Source of the DNA: Chryseobacterium vrystaatense
GTDB lineage: Bacteria; Bacteroidota; Bacteroidia; Flavobacteriales; Weeksellaceae
Direction of reading: 5' to 3'
DNA: 64,000 nt
Assembly: GCF_000737765.1 (NCBI RefSeq)
Contig: NZ_JPRI01000003.1
Location: 310,001-374,000 of the forward strand
In this document: positions 9,659 to 18,558 of the stretch, piece by piece
Layout of the letters: each line of letters starts with the position of its first letter
How positions within the stretch are numbered: position 1 is the first letter of the stretch
The notes under the pieces: generated by a model
The model's input: the letters and a program-made list of their open reading frames with translations, nothing else
The model's database searches: none
What the model was told of the DNA's origin: nothing
Made by a program: the position numbers and the translations under genes

Positions 9659-10684
9659 TTATTTTATATTTTTTGAATTCAGCCAGTCCTGATAGGCTTT
9701 TGCATTGATTGCATGCTCTTCTGCGCTGGCGGTAAACTTGTGAAAACCAAATCTTGCCGGGTCAGCACACATAAATATATAGTTATTGCTTTCTGCATTT
9801 AAAACAGCATCCACTGAGTTCTTATCAACTACACAGATCGGTCCAGGAGGGATTCCTGCATTGGCGTAGGTGTTATAAGGTGAAGGTGTGGACAGATGTT
9901 TATATAGAACCCTTTTTATAGGTTCCTTAAAATTAGTTTGCTTGTTGATCGCATAAATTACTGTTGGATCAGATTGGAGCTTCATTCCTTTTCTGAAACG
10001 GTTCAGGTATAATCCTGCAATGGTCTTCATTTCATCTTTTTTACCTCCCGATTCCTTATAAACGATAGATGCCAATGCGTAGATCTGATCCCTGGTAAGA
10101 CCGGACTGCTGTTCCTGATTCTTTCTTTCGCTGGTCCAGAAAGCAGTGTACTGTTCGTCAAATTTTTTGAAAAACTCTCTTGGGCTTACGGTCCAGAAAA
10201 AATTATAGGTATCAATAAAAAAGTATTTTTTTAAATCTTCTGCATTTTTATATCCCTTTTCTACTGCTACCTGATTAAGGTCATTGACAAAATGTAAAGA
10301 ATCAAGCTCTGTTTTTTTTGTCACTTTGCTTATCATCTGATACATATCTCCGAAATCTCCTATTCTGAAGCTGTTCTCCGACTGGTTTCCGGCCTTGATC
10401 ATATTCACAAGGTTGGTGTTTCCAGCTCCCGATTGAAAATGGTAACGGCCGGGTTTAAAATATTGTTGCAGGTCTTTATCTCTGGCCACAGCTTCAAAAG
10501 CTTCCTTATCTTTTACATATGGACCTACGGAGTCAAGGATTTGCTTGAAATCCGCCTTGTGAGGAATCAGGACATAGCCATCCTTTTCCACATTATTGCC
10601 ATAATATTTGTTATAAAATCTCAAACCAAAAAATCCTGCCGCTCCAAAAATTACAAGAGCGATGACGAGAACAGTTTTTTTCAT
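9659..10684 (-). CDS. mltG: Endolytic murein transglycosylase MltG
   Basis: Cleaves nascent glycan strands in the periplasm and is thought to set their length. The single N-terminal membrane anchor is residues 4-22. The YceG/MltG catalytic stretch is present as ALASIVYKESGGKKDEM (catalytic Glu), AGLYLNRF and the conserved LQSDPTVIYA, followed by STPSPYNTYANAGIPPGPIC. The 341-residue length is normal. It lies 28 bases downstream of dapF on the same strand, so the two cell-wall genes are probably an operon. Confidence 0.95.
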   Translation of the reverse strand: MKKTVLVIALVIFGAAGFFGLRFYNKYYGNNVEKDGYVLIPHKADFKQILDSVGPYVKDKEAFEAVARDKDLQQYFKPGRYHFQSGAGNTNLVNMIKAGNQSENSFRIGDFGDMYQMISKVTKKTELDSLHFVNDLNQVAVEKGYKNAEDLKKYFFIDTYNFFWTVSPREFFKKFDEQYTAFWTSERKNQEQQSGLTRDQIYALASIVYKESGGKKDEMKTIAGLYLNRFRKGMKLQSDPTVIYAINKQTNFKEPIKRVLYKHLSTPSPYNTYANAGIPPGPICVVDKNSVDAVLNAESNNYIFMCADPARFGFHKFTASAEEHAINAKAYQDWLNSKNIK

Positions 10685-10712
10685 TCTTAAAAAATTGATT
10701 AAAAGTTTGTTT

Positions 10713-11480
10713 TTAAATAAGATCTATTTTGCCTCTAAAAACTTGCTTTGCAGGACCTTCCAGCCAAATGTTTTGAAAAGAATTTCCATTTTTCTCAGCA
10801 TGAACCTTAAGATTACCTCCCAGGGTTTTAACTTTTACAGAGATTAGATTATGTTTTTGCAGAAAAGTTAAAGCAGAAGCTGTAACTCCTGTTCCACAAC
10901 TAAAAGTTTCGTCCTCAACGCCTCGTTCATAGGTTCTTACAAAAATTTCATCATCTGTAATTTTTTCAACAAAATTGATATTGATCCCATTTTCTTTGTA
11001 ATTTTCTGAATTTCTGATCCCATGTCCTTCTGCAAAAACATTATAATTGACCAGATCTTCCACGTATTTTACATAATGCGGCGATCCGGTATTCATTACG
11101 GAATCTTCTCCGTCGCCTGAAATAGTTTCTACATCAATCATCTTTAATTTGATAACTCCATTATGAATCTCAGCTTCATGTTCACCGTCTGTGGCAATGA
11201 ATTTACATTTGTCCTCAAAAATATCCAGAAAGAATGCAAATGCTACCAGGCATCTGCCGCCATTTCCGCACATGGTACTTTCTCCACCGTCAGAATTATA
11301 ATAAACCATTTTGAAATCATAAGCATCATCATTTTCCAGAAGGATAAGTCCATCGGCACCAATTCCGAAACGTCTGTCGCAAAGTTTTTCAATAAGATCC
11401 TTCTCCTTTGAGAACTGGAGATCACGATTGTCTATCATCACAAAATCATTTCCAGTCCCTTGATATTTATAAAATTCCAT
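10713..11480 (-). CDS. dapF: Diaminopimelate epimerase
   Basis: Converts LL- to meso-diaminopimelate for lysine and peptidoglycan synthesis. The two catalytic cysteines are in MCGNGGRC (residues about 71-78) and SCGTGVTAS near residue 205. The N-terminus MEFYKYQGTGNDFVMID is typical. The 255-residue length is slightly short but complete. A TAATTTTG promoter element lies about 25 bases upstream of the start. Confidence 0.96.
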   Translation of the reverse strand: MEFYKYQGTGNDFVMIDNRDLQFSKEKDLIEKLCDRRFGIGADGLILLENDDAYDFKMVYYNSDGGESTMCGNGGRCLVAFAFFLDIFEDKCKFIATDGEHEAEIHNGVIKLKMIDVETISGDGEDSVMNTGSPHYVKYVEDLVNYNVFAEGHGIRNSENYKENGININFVEKITDDEIFVRTYERGVEDETFSCGTGVTASALTFLQKHNLISVKVKTLGGNLKVHAEKNGNSFQNIWLEGPAKQVFRGKIDLI

Positions 11481-11505
11481 ATTTTTTTAGTCTAAAATTA
11501 ACGAG

Positions 11506-11513
11506 CAAAATTA
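11506..11513 (-). promoter_or_regulatory. Promoter -7 element for dapF-mltG
   Basis: The minus strand reads TAATTTTG, an exact TAnnTTTG match. No clear TTTG -33 box lies at the right distance; TTCG is the closest. Confidence 0.5.
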
Positions 11514-11525
11514 ACATATTTAAAA

Positions 11526-11556
11526 TGAAAAACGAACAGTGTTAGCTGTTCGTTTT
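11526..11556 (-). terminator. Terminator after the Gly/Asn-rich lipoprotein gene
   Basis: An 11-bp stem (AAAACGAACAG / CTGTTCGTTTT) with a 6-base loop, and T-rich sequence on the minus-strand side, lies 17 bases past that gene's stop codon. Confidence 0.8.
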
Positions 11557-11572
11557 CTTATTTATAATCGTT

Positions 11573-12259
11573 TTATCTAAATCCTCCTCCGCTGGACTGC
11601 TGTCTTGTAGAACCGCTGTTTTGCTGAGTGTTGTTTTGTGAGCTTGTACTTCCTCTGAATCCGCCGCTGGATGTTTCAGTTCTGGTACTGTTTTGATTTT
11701 GAGGGGCTGGCTGCGTATTTCTAAAACCACCGTTGCTCTGATTGCTCTGATTGTTCTGATATGTGCTGCCTGAATTCCTGAAGCCTCCCGTATTTTGGTT
11801 GCTCTGTGGCTGGCGCTGGTTGTTATTATTGGAACTGCTGTTGTTATTTCTGAATCCATTATTCGTACTTGTTCCTCTGTTGTTATTTAACCCGCTATTG
11901 TTACTATTGTATCTGCCTCCGTTATTATTGCTTCTGGTATTCTGGAATCCGTTACTAGGTCTTTGCGATGTTACAGTCGTTTTTCTTTCTACATATACTT
12001 TTCTTCGGCTGTTTCCTGAATTGTAATAATAATAAGGAGCTCCATTATCATAGTAATAATTGACATCATTTCTGTAATAGTAACCGTCATTTCCGTAATA
12101 ACCACCGTTTCCGTAATAACCGGAAGGAGCATAATATGATCCGTTGTTATAATAAGGATCTCCATAGCCATTGTTTGAATATCCGTCAGCATAGGCTAAA
12201 CATGAGGTCAAACTACTCATAGCAATGATGCTAAATGCTATTTTAAATAAATTTTTCAT
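11573..12259 (-). CDS. Low-complexity Gly/Asn/Ser/Gln-rich lipoprotein with GGFR repeats
   Basis: A 228-residue putative lipoprotein. The signal ends at the lipobox LTSC (Cys20). Residues 25-85 are Tyr/Asn/Gly-rich with repeated GYYGN-like units. After a short basic segment (RRKVYVERKTTVTSQR), residues 100-228 consist of Asn/Ser/Gln tracts punctuated every 15-30 residues by (N/G)GF(Q/R)(N/G), with the last GGGFR at the very C-terminus. No catalytic motif is seen. The composition resembles prion-like or adhesive low-complexity proteins. The function is unknown, and surface attachment is inference. It lies 4 bases from pnuC, downstream on the same strand. Confidence 0.75.
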   Translation of the reverse strand: MKNLFKIAFSIIAMSSLTSCLAYADGYSNNGYGDPYYNNGSYYAPSGYYGNGGYYGNDGYYYRNDVNYYYDNGAPYYYYNSGNSRRKVYVERKTTVTSQRPSNGFQNTRSNNNGGRYNSNNSGLNNNRGTSTNNGFRNNNSSSNNNNQRQPQSNQNTGGFRNSGSTYQNNQSNQSNGGFRNTQPAPQNQNSTRTETSSGGFRGSTSSQNNTQQNSGSTRQQSSGGGFR

Positions 12260-12263
12260 GACT

Positions 12264-12935
12264 TTATTGTATATTTTTCTTTTTTAAACTTTTTTGCCAA
12301 TTGACGTATCCTAAGATCGCCATTATAGTAAATACCAAATATTGAACCGAAGTGATTCCAAGCTCCTTAAAAATCATCATGGGGATGCATATGAAATCTC
12401 CAATAATCCAGAAAATCCAGTTATCAATGCGCTGTTTAGCCATAAACCACATTCCTACTAAAAATATTGAAGTGGTGATCACATCCAGCCAATTCGCCCA
12501 ATCAAGATGATACAATCCTAAGCTTGCCCCATCCATAGAAAACTGATTATCAATATAAGGTTTGAAATAATAAATAATGGTGACCAGAGCTAAACTTAAG
12601 AAAAAAAGAACCCCGGCAAACATTCTTTCTTTTTTTGTAGCCCAGCTTACCTCTACATGAATATGGTCTTCTGAATTTTTGGACCATAGAATCCATCCAT
12701 AAATACTCATCGCTGTATAATACACATTGATCATACAGTCGCCAAGAAGACCGAAATTAAACAGAATATACACGTAGATCAACGTTGAGATGATACCGGT
12801 GGGGTAAACCCAGATATTCTTTTTAATTGAAAAATAGACGCTCAAAATTCCGAAAAACGTACCGGCAGCTTCAAGGATAATTTGTACAGCACTGTAGCTT
12901 TCATACGGCTTCAGAAAAAGATCATATAAATTCAT
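12264..12935 (-). CDS. pnuC: PnuC-type nicotinamide riboside/mononucleotide transporter
   Basis: An inner-membrane vitamin transporter of 223 residues with about seven hydrophobic segments. WVYPTGIISTLIYVYILFN and the WANWLDVITT region match the PnuC family, as does the C-terminal pattern KQRIDNWIFWIIGDF. I start at ATG 12935 rather than the TTG at 12953. The alternative that it carries another vitamin, as PnuT or PnuX members do, cannot be excluded, since no salvage gene is adjacent. It is divergent from the amino-acid permease, with 166 bases between the two starts. No riboswitch-like fold was apparent upstream. Confidence 0.85.
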   Translation of the reverse strand: MNLYDLFLKPYESYSAVQIILEAAGTFFGILSVYFSIKKNIWVYPTGIISTLIYVYILFNFGLLGDCMINVYYTAMSIYGWILWSKNSEDHIHVEVSWATKKERMFAGVLFFLSLALVTIIYYFKPYIDNQFSMDGASLGLYHLDWANWLDVITTSIFLVGMWFMAKQRIDNWIFWIIGDFICIPMMIFKELGITSVQYLVFTIMAILGYVNWQKSLKKKNIQ

Positions 12936-13101
12936 GCGATCAAAAATAAGCAAAAATTAACACTTTTGAAAATAAATTAAATAATGTGTAAATCAGTTTT
13001 TTAAAGCTTTTAATATAAAATAAATCACGAAAGTTTGTCAATAAACGTTAAGGTTTGTAAAATTTTTATATTTTCGTAAATCTTTAATTAAATAAAAAAA
13101 C

Positions 13102-14643
13102 ATGTCTAAAATTTGGGTTAAGAAACCAATGAGCGCCTATGAAGCTGATATCAAAAAAAGCCAGCTGAAGCGCGTTCTGGGGAAATGGAGCCTTACTGCT
13201 ATCGGAATCGGAGCAATCATTGGAGGAGGAATTTTTGTGCTTACGGGAACGGGTGCTTATTATAATGCAGGTCCTGCATTGGCACTTTCATTCGTAATTG
13301 CGGGGATCGCCTGTGTATTTGCTGCACTTTGTTATGCAGAGTTTGCTTCCATTCTTCCGGTTGAAGGATCAGCATATGCTTACGCTTATGGAACAGTAGG
13401 AGAAATCTTTGCCTGGATAATAGGATGGGGGCTGATACTGGAATACGCTATGGGATCTATGACCGTCGCCGTGTCCTGGTCAGGATATTTTACAAAACTC
13501 CTCAAAATGTTCGGACTGCATCTGCCTGCTTATCTTACAACAGATCCGCAGACCTATATTGCAGCTGGAAACTCCGGTTTCTCAATGAACTTACCCGCAT
13601 TTTTAATCGTTTTCTTTGTAATTTCTATCCTTGTAAGAGGAACAAAAGGAGCTGCCAAAGCGAATAATTTTATTGTAGTATTAAAGGTTTCTGCTATTAT
13701 TTTTGTGATTATAGCAGGAGCGTATATCATATTAAACTCTGCAGATCCATTTAAAAACTGGATTCCTTTTATTCCTGAGCCAACAACCATTACGGAAAAT
13801 GGGGTGTCGCATTCTGCTTACGGCGTAGCCGGAGTAGTGGCTGGTGCATCTGCTATCTTCTTTGCTTATGTAGGTTTTGATGCCGTCTCAACACAGGCTG
13901 GAGAAGCTATTAACCCTAAAAAAGATGTGCCGTTTGCCATTATCGCTTCGTTGATTATCTGTACACTTTTATATATTCTTGTTTCTTTGGTATTAACTGG
14001 AATGATGCATTATACAGACTTTAATCCGCTTGGAAAATATCCTGATGCGATCAAAGCTCCTGTAGCATATGCATTTGATATTGCAGGATATGCATGGGCC
14101 GGATATATTATTACGATTGCAGCTACGGTAGGATTGATCTCCGTATTGATGGTAATGATCATGGGACAGTCGAGAATTTTCCTGGGAATGTCTAAAGACG
14201 GATTAATTCCTGCCACTTTTTCTAAAGTAAATCCTAAAACAGGGGTGCCTACTAAGAACCTTCTTATCCTGGGAGTAGTCATTGCTATTGTTGCATCTCT
14301 TACACCAATCAACGATCTTGCTCACATGACCAGTTTCGGAACTTTATTTGCGTTTACAATGGTATGTGTGGCAGTTTGGGTATTAAGAGTAAAAGAACCG
14401 GGACTTCAGAGAAACTTTAGAGTTCCTGCTTTACCTCTTATTGCATGTTTAGGTATTGCCATCAACGTTTATCTGATCTTTAACCTGAGCAGGGAAGCAC
14501 AAATGTATTCTTTTGCATGGCTGATCATTGGATTCTTCGTTTACTTCCTGTACAGTAAAAAACATTCTAAGCTTCAGAACGGAGGCTATGGAGAAACTTT
14601 CAAAGCAGAACAGGAACCATTAGAAAAACCTGATTTAGATTAA
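13102..14643 (+). CDS. APC-superfamily amino-acid permease
   Basis: An inner-membrane amino-acid transporter of 513 residues with 12-13 membrane segments. The N-terminal substrate-loop motif GIGAIIGGGIFVLTG (residues 36-50) and LPVEGSAYAYAYGTVGE identify the APC family, and its length and layout are closest to cationic amino-acid transporters (CAT type). The substrate is not certain. The gene stands alone, ends in a strong terminator and is divergent from pnuC. Confidence 0.9.
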   Translation: MSKIWVKKPMSAYEADIKKSQLKRVLGKWSLTAIGIGAIIGGGIFVLTGTGAYYNAGPALALSFVIAGIACVFAALCYAEFASILPVEGSAYAYAYGTVGEIFAWIIGWGLILEYAMGSMTVAVSWSGYFTKLLKMFGLHLPAYLTTDPQTYIAAGNSGFSMNLPAFLIVFFVISILVRGTKGAAKANNFIVVLKVSAIIFVIIAGAYIILNSADPFKNWIPFIPEPTTITENGVSHSAYGVAGVVAGASAIFFAYVGFDAVSTQAGEAINPKKDVPFAIIASLIICTLLYILVSLVLTGMMHYTDFNPLGKYPDAIKAPVAYAFDIAGYAWAGYIITIAATVGLISVLMVMIMGQSRIFLGMSKDGLIPATFSKVNPKTGVPTKNLLILGVVIAIVASLTPINDLAHMTSFGTLFAFTMVCVAVWVLRVKEPGLQRNFRVPALPLIACLGIAINVYLIFNLSREAQMYSFAWLIIGFFVYFLYSKKHSKLQNGGYGETFKAEQEPLEKPDLD

Positions 14644-14658
14644 AAAAACATACCCTTA

Positions 14659-14687
14659 AAATCCGCAGATTACTGCGGATTTTTTTA
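14659..14687 (+). terminator. Terminator after the permease
   Basis: A 10-bp stem AAATCCGCAG / CTGCGGATTT with an ATTA loop runs into seven T residues, 15 bases past the stop codon. Confidence 0.92.
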
Positions 14688-14699
14688 TTTTTGTTAACT

Positions 14700-15713
14700 A
14701 TGAAAAAAACTTTTTCCATTTTATTTTTATGTCTGGGAGTGTGGGTGTTTTCTCAGCAAGTAGAAAGTTTTACCACGATATTCAATGACAAGATAAGCAT
14801 AAGAGCCCTTGAAATTTACGGTAATAAGGTTTGGTACAGCGGAACAGATTCAAAATTTGGTTTTGTAGACCTTAAGAATAAGGAAAATCAAAAGCAGTTA
14901 ATTCTTTCGGTTCAGAAACTTCAGTTCAGAACTTTGGCTCAGGATAAGAATTCATTTTATGCGATTAATATAGAAAGTCCCGCATACTTTTTTAAAATCA
15001 ACAAGAAGGATCTGAGATCAGAAATTGTTTTTACAGATACTGTTAAAACAGCTTTTTATGATGCATTACATTTTGTGAACGATCAGCTGGCTTATACTTT
15101 CAGTGATGCAGATAAAAGCAATATGCTGAAATTGGCTGTTTACAGAAAGGGAACATGGGGAATGTTGAAAAATAATGTACCATTGAACGGTGGTGAAGCC
15201 GCATTTGCAGCCAGCAATACTAACATTGCTTCAACGAAAAAATATCTGTGGATTGCCACAGGAGGAAAATCTTCGCGAATATTAAGATTAAATTTTAAAA
15301 CTGAAGAAATAGAAATGTTTAACACGCCTTTTATTCAGGGAGAATCTTCTCAGGGAATGTATTCCATAGATTTTTATGGTGATCAATTCGGAATTGCAGT
15401 AGGTGGAGATTATACTAAGCAGGAAGAAAATATCAACAATATTGCGACCTCGAATGATGCTGGAAGAACATGGCAGATACAGGCTTCTGGTAAGAACGCA
15501 GGATATACAACCTGTGTGAAGATTAAGCCGGGATCCAACGGTAAAGAAATCATTTCAGTAGGAGACAGGCATATCAGTTATTCTTCTGATTTCGGAAAAA
15601 CCTGGACGAAAATTTCCGATGAAAAAGGATTCTTTGTTTGCAGTTGGGTAGATATGAATACTGTAGTTTTTGCAGGAAAAGACAGAATTTCAGTGATGAA
15701 ACTGAAATTTTAA
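14700..15713 (+). CDS. Secreted BNR/Ycf48-like beta-propeller protein
   Basis: A 337-residue exported protein. The signal peptide is residues 1-18 (ending VFSQ). Asp-box motifs typical of sialidase/Ycf48 propellers are visible as SNDAGRTW and SSDFGKTW in the C-terminal third. The family is often annotated as oxidoreductase without evidence, and I see no redox motif. ATG 14700 is preferred over the in-frame TTG 9 bases upstream. The start lies close to the preceding terminator, so the promoter must overlap it or sit inside the upstream gene. The function is unknown. Confidence 0.75.
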   Translation: MKKTFSILFLCLGVWVFSQQVESFTTIFNDKISIRALEIYGNKVWYSGTDSKFGFVDLKNKENQKQLILSVQKLQFRTLAQDKNSFYAINIESPAYFFKINKKDLRSEIVFTDTVKTAFYDALHFVNDQLAYTFSDADKSNMLKLAVYRKGTWGMLKNNVPLNGGEAAFAASNTNIASTKKYLWIATGGKSSRILRLNFKTEEIEMFNTPFIQGESSQGMYSIDFYGDQFGIAVGGDYTKQEENINNIATSNDAGRTWQIQASGKNAGYTTCVKIKPGSNGKEIISVGDRHISYSSDFGKTWTKISDEKGFFVCSWVDMNTVVFAGKDRISVMKLKF

Positions 15714-15914
15714 TTTATTTATCACTGGACAGTAAAATAAATTTTAAAACAGATTTAATGATGAATGGTAATTTATTGAAAGAACTGCATCAGAATTTCA
15801 AATCTTAGGTATAGAATTTATCATTGTAATAGAAATTCCAGCATCTGCCGTATTTAGACTCATTATAAAATACAGCCTAATATATTTCATGGTTTAAAAT
15901 TCATTCGTAATGGT

Positions 15915-15922
15915 TAATTTTG
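15915..15922 (+). promoter_or_regulatory. Promoter -7 element for hemN
   Basis: TAATTTTG matches TAnnTTTG exactly, and a TTTA 18 bases upstream is a weak -33 box. The rest of the 267-base gap (15714-15980) holds only A+T-rich sequence and the dyad at 15927-15954. Confidence 0.55.
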
Positions 15923-15926
15923 CAGG

Positions 15927-15954
15927 ATGAAATTTCTTTTAGGTTAAATTTCAT
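15927..15954. promoter_or_regulatory. Operator-like dyad upstream of hemN
   Basis: Perfect 9-base half-sites ATGAAATTT and AAATTTCAT are separated by 10 bases. They lie just after the predicted transcription start of hemN, a position suited to a repressor or to an mRNA hairpin. The regulator is unknown. Confidence 0.4.
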
Positions 15955-15980
15955 GATTCGATAATATTTTAAATTTTGAA

Positions 15981-17339
15981 ATGAATTCTTTAATAGATAA
16001 GTATAATATTCCCGGACCTCGTTACACGTCTTATCCCACTGTTCCCTATTGGGACGAAACTACCTTTTCACCGGAAAAGTGGAAAGAGACTGTGATCAGG
16101 TCTTTTCATGAGAGTAATGCAGAGGAGGGGATTTCTATTTACATTCACCTGCCTTTCTGCGAGGCATTGTGTACATTTTGTGCGTGCCACAAGCGTATTA
16201 CAAAACAGCATAGCGTTGAAATTCCTTATCTGGAAAGTGTTTTAAAGGAGTGGAAACTTTATGTTGAGCTTTTTGAAGAGAAACCGAAACTGAAAGAGTT
16301 ACATCTTGGTGGCGGAACTCCTACGTTCTTTTCTCCTCAGAATTTGAAAACTTTGTTGGAAGGAATCTTTGAGACCGTTGATATTGCAGAACATCAGGAG
16401 TTTTCTTTTGAAGGACACCCGAATAATACCACCAAGGATCATCTTCAGACTTTATATGATCTGGGTTTCAGAAGGGTGAGTTTTGGAGTGCAGGATTATG
16501 ATCCTAAAGTTCAGAAGGCTATCAATAGAATTCAGCCTTTTGAAAACGTGAAAAACGTAACAGAATGGGCTAAGGAAATTGGGTACAGAGGAATTAGTCA
16601 TGACCTTGTTTTTGGTCTTCCGCATCAAAGCTGGGAGGCTATGGAATATACAATCAGGAAAACAATGGAACTGAAGCCGGACAGGCTTGCGTTTTATTCT
16701 TATGCACACGTTCCATGGGTGAAAGGAGTAGGGCAGAGAGGCTTTGATGAAAATGACCTGCCAAGCGGTGAAGAAAAACGCCGTTTATATGAAGATGGGA
16801 AAAAGCTTTTGGAAGACTTAGGATATATCGAAGTCGGCATGGACCACTTTTCGCTGGAACATGATGACCTTTACCAATCCCTGATTCAGAAAAAACTTCA
16901 CCGGAATTTTATGGGATATACATCGAGCAATACTCAATTGATGGTAGGTTTGGGCATGTCTGCAATTTCAGATTCCTGGTATGCATTTGCCCAAAACGTA
17001 AAAACGGTAGAAGAATATCAGAAGATTGTTGAAGAAGGTGAGATTCCTGTGGTGAAAGGACATATTCTGGATGACGAGGATTTGACGGTAAGAAGACATA
17101 TTCTGAATCTGATGTGTCAGCTGGAAACAACTTTCACTGATAAAAACTCTTTCCCTGAACTGGACAATGCATTTGAAATGCTGAAGGAAATGGAGAAGGA
17201 TGATCTGGTGGAGATTTACGATAATCAAATCAAAATTACCGAAAAAGGAAGAGCTTTTACCAGAAACGTTGCTATGGTTTTTGACCTTAGAATGATGAGA
17301 AATAAGCCGGAAACAAGAATTTTCTCTATGACGATATAA
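15981..17339 (+). CDS. hemN: Oxygen-independent coproporphyrinogen III oxidase
   Basis: Radical-SAM enzyme that converts coproporphyrinogen III to protoporphyrinogen IX in haem synthesis without O2. The [4Fe-4S] cluster motif is in PFCEALCTFCAC (residues about 55-66), including the extra cysteine characteristic of true HemN. Other landmarks are ELHLGGGTPTFF, FEGHPNNTT, SFGVQDYD and the C-terminal helical region with GYTSSNTQLMVGLGMSAIS. The 452-residue length is standard. A polytopic membrane protein gene follows after 6 bases. Confidence 0.96.
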   Translation: MNSLIDKYNIPGPRYTSYPTVPYWDETTFSPEKWKETVIRSFHESNAEEGISIYIHLPFCEALCTFCACHKRITKQHSVEIPYLESVLKEWKLYVELFEEKPKLKELHLGGGTPTFFSPQNLKTLLEGIFETVDIAEHQEFSFEGHPNNTTKDHLQTLYDLGFRRVSFGVQDYDPKVQKAINRIQPFENVKNVTEWAKEIGYRGISHDLVFGLPHQSWEAMEYTIRKTMELKPDRLAFYSYAHVPWVKGVGQRGFDENDLPSGEEKRRLYEDGKKLLEDLGYIEVGMDHFSLEHDDLYQSLIQKKLHRNFMGYTSSNTQLMVGLGMSAISDSWYAFAQNVKTVEEYQKIVEEGEIPVVKGHILDDEDLTVRRHILNLMCQLETTFTDKNSFPELDNAFEMLKEMEKDDLVEIYDNQIKITEKGRAFTRNVAMVFDLRMMRNKPETRIFSMTI

Positions 17340-17345
17340 GAAAAT

Positions 17346-18554
17346 ATGAACCGGAAGTTTCTTGTTACCTTTTTATATGTATATGCTTTGGCTTTCAGTT
17401 TTGTAAAGACTGTAAGGCTTCCCAATCAATGGTCTGAGGCTCATTGGCTCATGGATTACCGGTTTGGATTTATCAAAAGAGGTTTGGCAGGAGAAATTTT
17501 CGGATTCTTTTTTGAAAAAAATGTACTCAATATCCAGATACTTTCAGCAGTCATTCTTTTGCTTTTATATGCTGCTATTCTAACAATCTCATTAAGGACG
17601 ACTTTTGAGAATTACAGCATCCGGAAGGTTTTATTTTATCTGGTCTTTTTTCTTTCGCAATATGTTGTGCTTTCAGCGCACCTCATAGGTTATCTGGATC
17701 ATGTGATTTTTCTGCTGACCATACTGGCGGTCTATCTTATCAGAAATAAAAAAATATTTCTGGCTTCGTTGCTTGCCGTATTTTCGGTGGTCATACATGA
17801 AATATCTTTTTTTCTTATGGTTCCTGTTTGTCTTTTTGCATTGTTGATCTACGAAATGCCGGGTAAAAGCATCGTTTTTTCAAAGGATCTATTTAAAAAA
17901 GTTGGAATTTTTCTATTCTTTCCATTAGCAGCAACTGTTTTAATCTCAGTTTATCAGGAAATCTGGGGAAAAGAAAATGATCAGCTGATCTTTCATTATT
18001 TAGAAGGTACAGGCTTTATCAGCAAAAAAGTGGCGCTTATGATCTCATCTGCCTATACGGAAAGCTTTGGAACATATCTTAGGCAGCAGAGTGTCTATTT
18101 CGTAGACAGGCTTTTTCTAAGTAAAAACACTTTAAAGTTTGGACTTCCCATTCTGTTTATGATGTATTTGGTATATAGGGAATTCAAAAAAATCAATAGG
18201 TATGTTATTTCCCTTTTGGTTACGGTTTCACTATTTCCATTACTACTTCATGCAGTGGCATGGGATGAGTTCAGAATTTGGGCATTTCCTTTTATGATTC
18301 TTTTTCTGGGGTTCTGGGTGATAAGCAGCAGATATAAAGCTGACGAGATTTCTGACGCTCGATTATCGTGGTTTGAAATTGTACTTTTTATTATTTCCGT
18401 CATTCTTGTTGCAATCTTTCAGAATAATCTTTTTGAAAATGAAATTGAAAGACTGTCTAAAATTCAGAGGTGCATGCTGCTGGTTCCTATGGGTGTCTTA
18501 ACAGGCTATCTTTATTTAAAAAAAAGCCCCAATAAACAAATATTGAGGCCTTAG
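17346..18554 (+). CDS. Polytopic membrane protein, possibly a GT-C-type glycosyltransferase
   Basis: A 402-residue protein with about 10-11 membrane helices. The first extra-membrane loop, after helix 1, reads WLMDYRFGFIKRGLAGEI, a pattern I associate with GT-C-like membrane proteins of envelope polysaccharide loci; a second conserved-looking loop is HAVAWDEFRIWAF. No definite family can be named. The start is 6 bases after hemN, so it is probably co-transcribed, although no functional link is obvious. The last codons overlap the terminator of the convergent downstream gene. Confidence 0.7.
   Translation: MNRKFLVTFLYVYALAFSFVKTVRLPNQWSEAHWLMDYRFGFIKRGLAGEIFGFFFEKNVLNIQILSAVILLLLYAAILTISLRTTFENYSIRKVLFYLVFFLSQYVVLSAHLIGYLDHVIFLLTILAVYLIRNKKIFLASLLAVFSVVIHEISFFLMVPVCLFALLIYEMPGKSIVFSKDLFKKVGIFLFFPLAATVLISVYQEIWGKENDQLIFHYLEGTGFISKKVALMISSAYTESFGTYLRQQSVYFVDRLFLSKNTLKFGLPILFMMYLVYREFKKINRYVISLLVTVSLFPLLLHAVAWDEFRIWAFPFMILFLGFWVISSRYKADEISDARLSWFEIVLFIISVILVAIFQNNLFENEIERLSKIQRCMLLVPMGVLTGYLYLKKSPNKQILRP
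18522..18550 (-). terminator. Terminator of the sugar dehydrogenase gene, embedded in the neighbour's coding end
   Basis: On the minus strand, GGCCTCAATA and its partner ATTGGGGC form a stem with one mismatch, followed by eight T residues. It starts 9 bases after the stop codon of the minus-strand gene and lies inside the last ten codons of the plus-strand membrane protein. Confidence 0.75.
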
Positions 18555-18558
18555 ATTT

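Noticed and set aside
11542..12192. Several open frames inside the Gly/Asn-rich lipoprotein gene
   Set aside because: By-products of low-complexity codons; only the 228-codon frame has a signal peptide and lipobox.
12936..13101. NAD- or vitamin-responsive riboswitch before pnuC
   Set aside because: The space is short and A+T-rich; no stable multi-stem fold could be found by eye.
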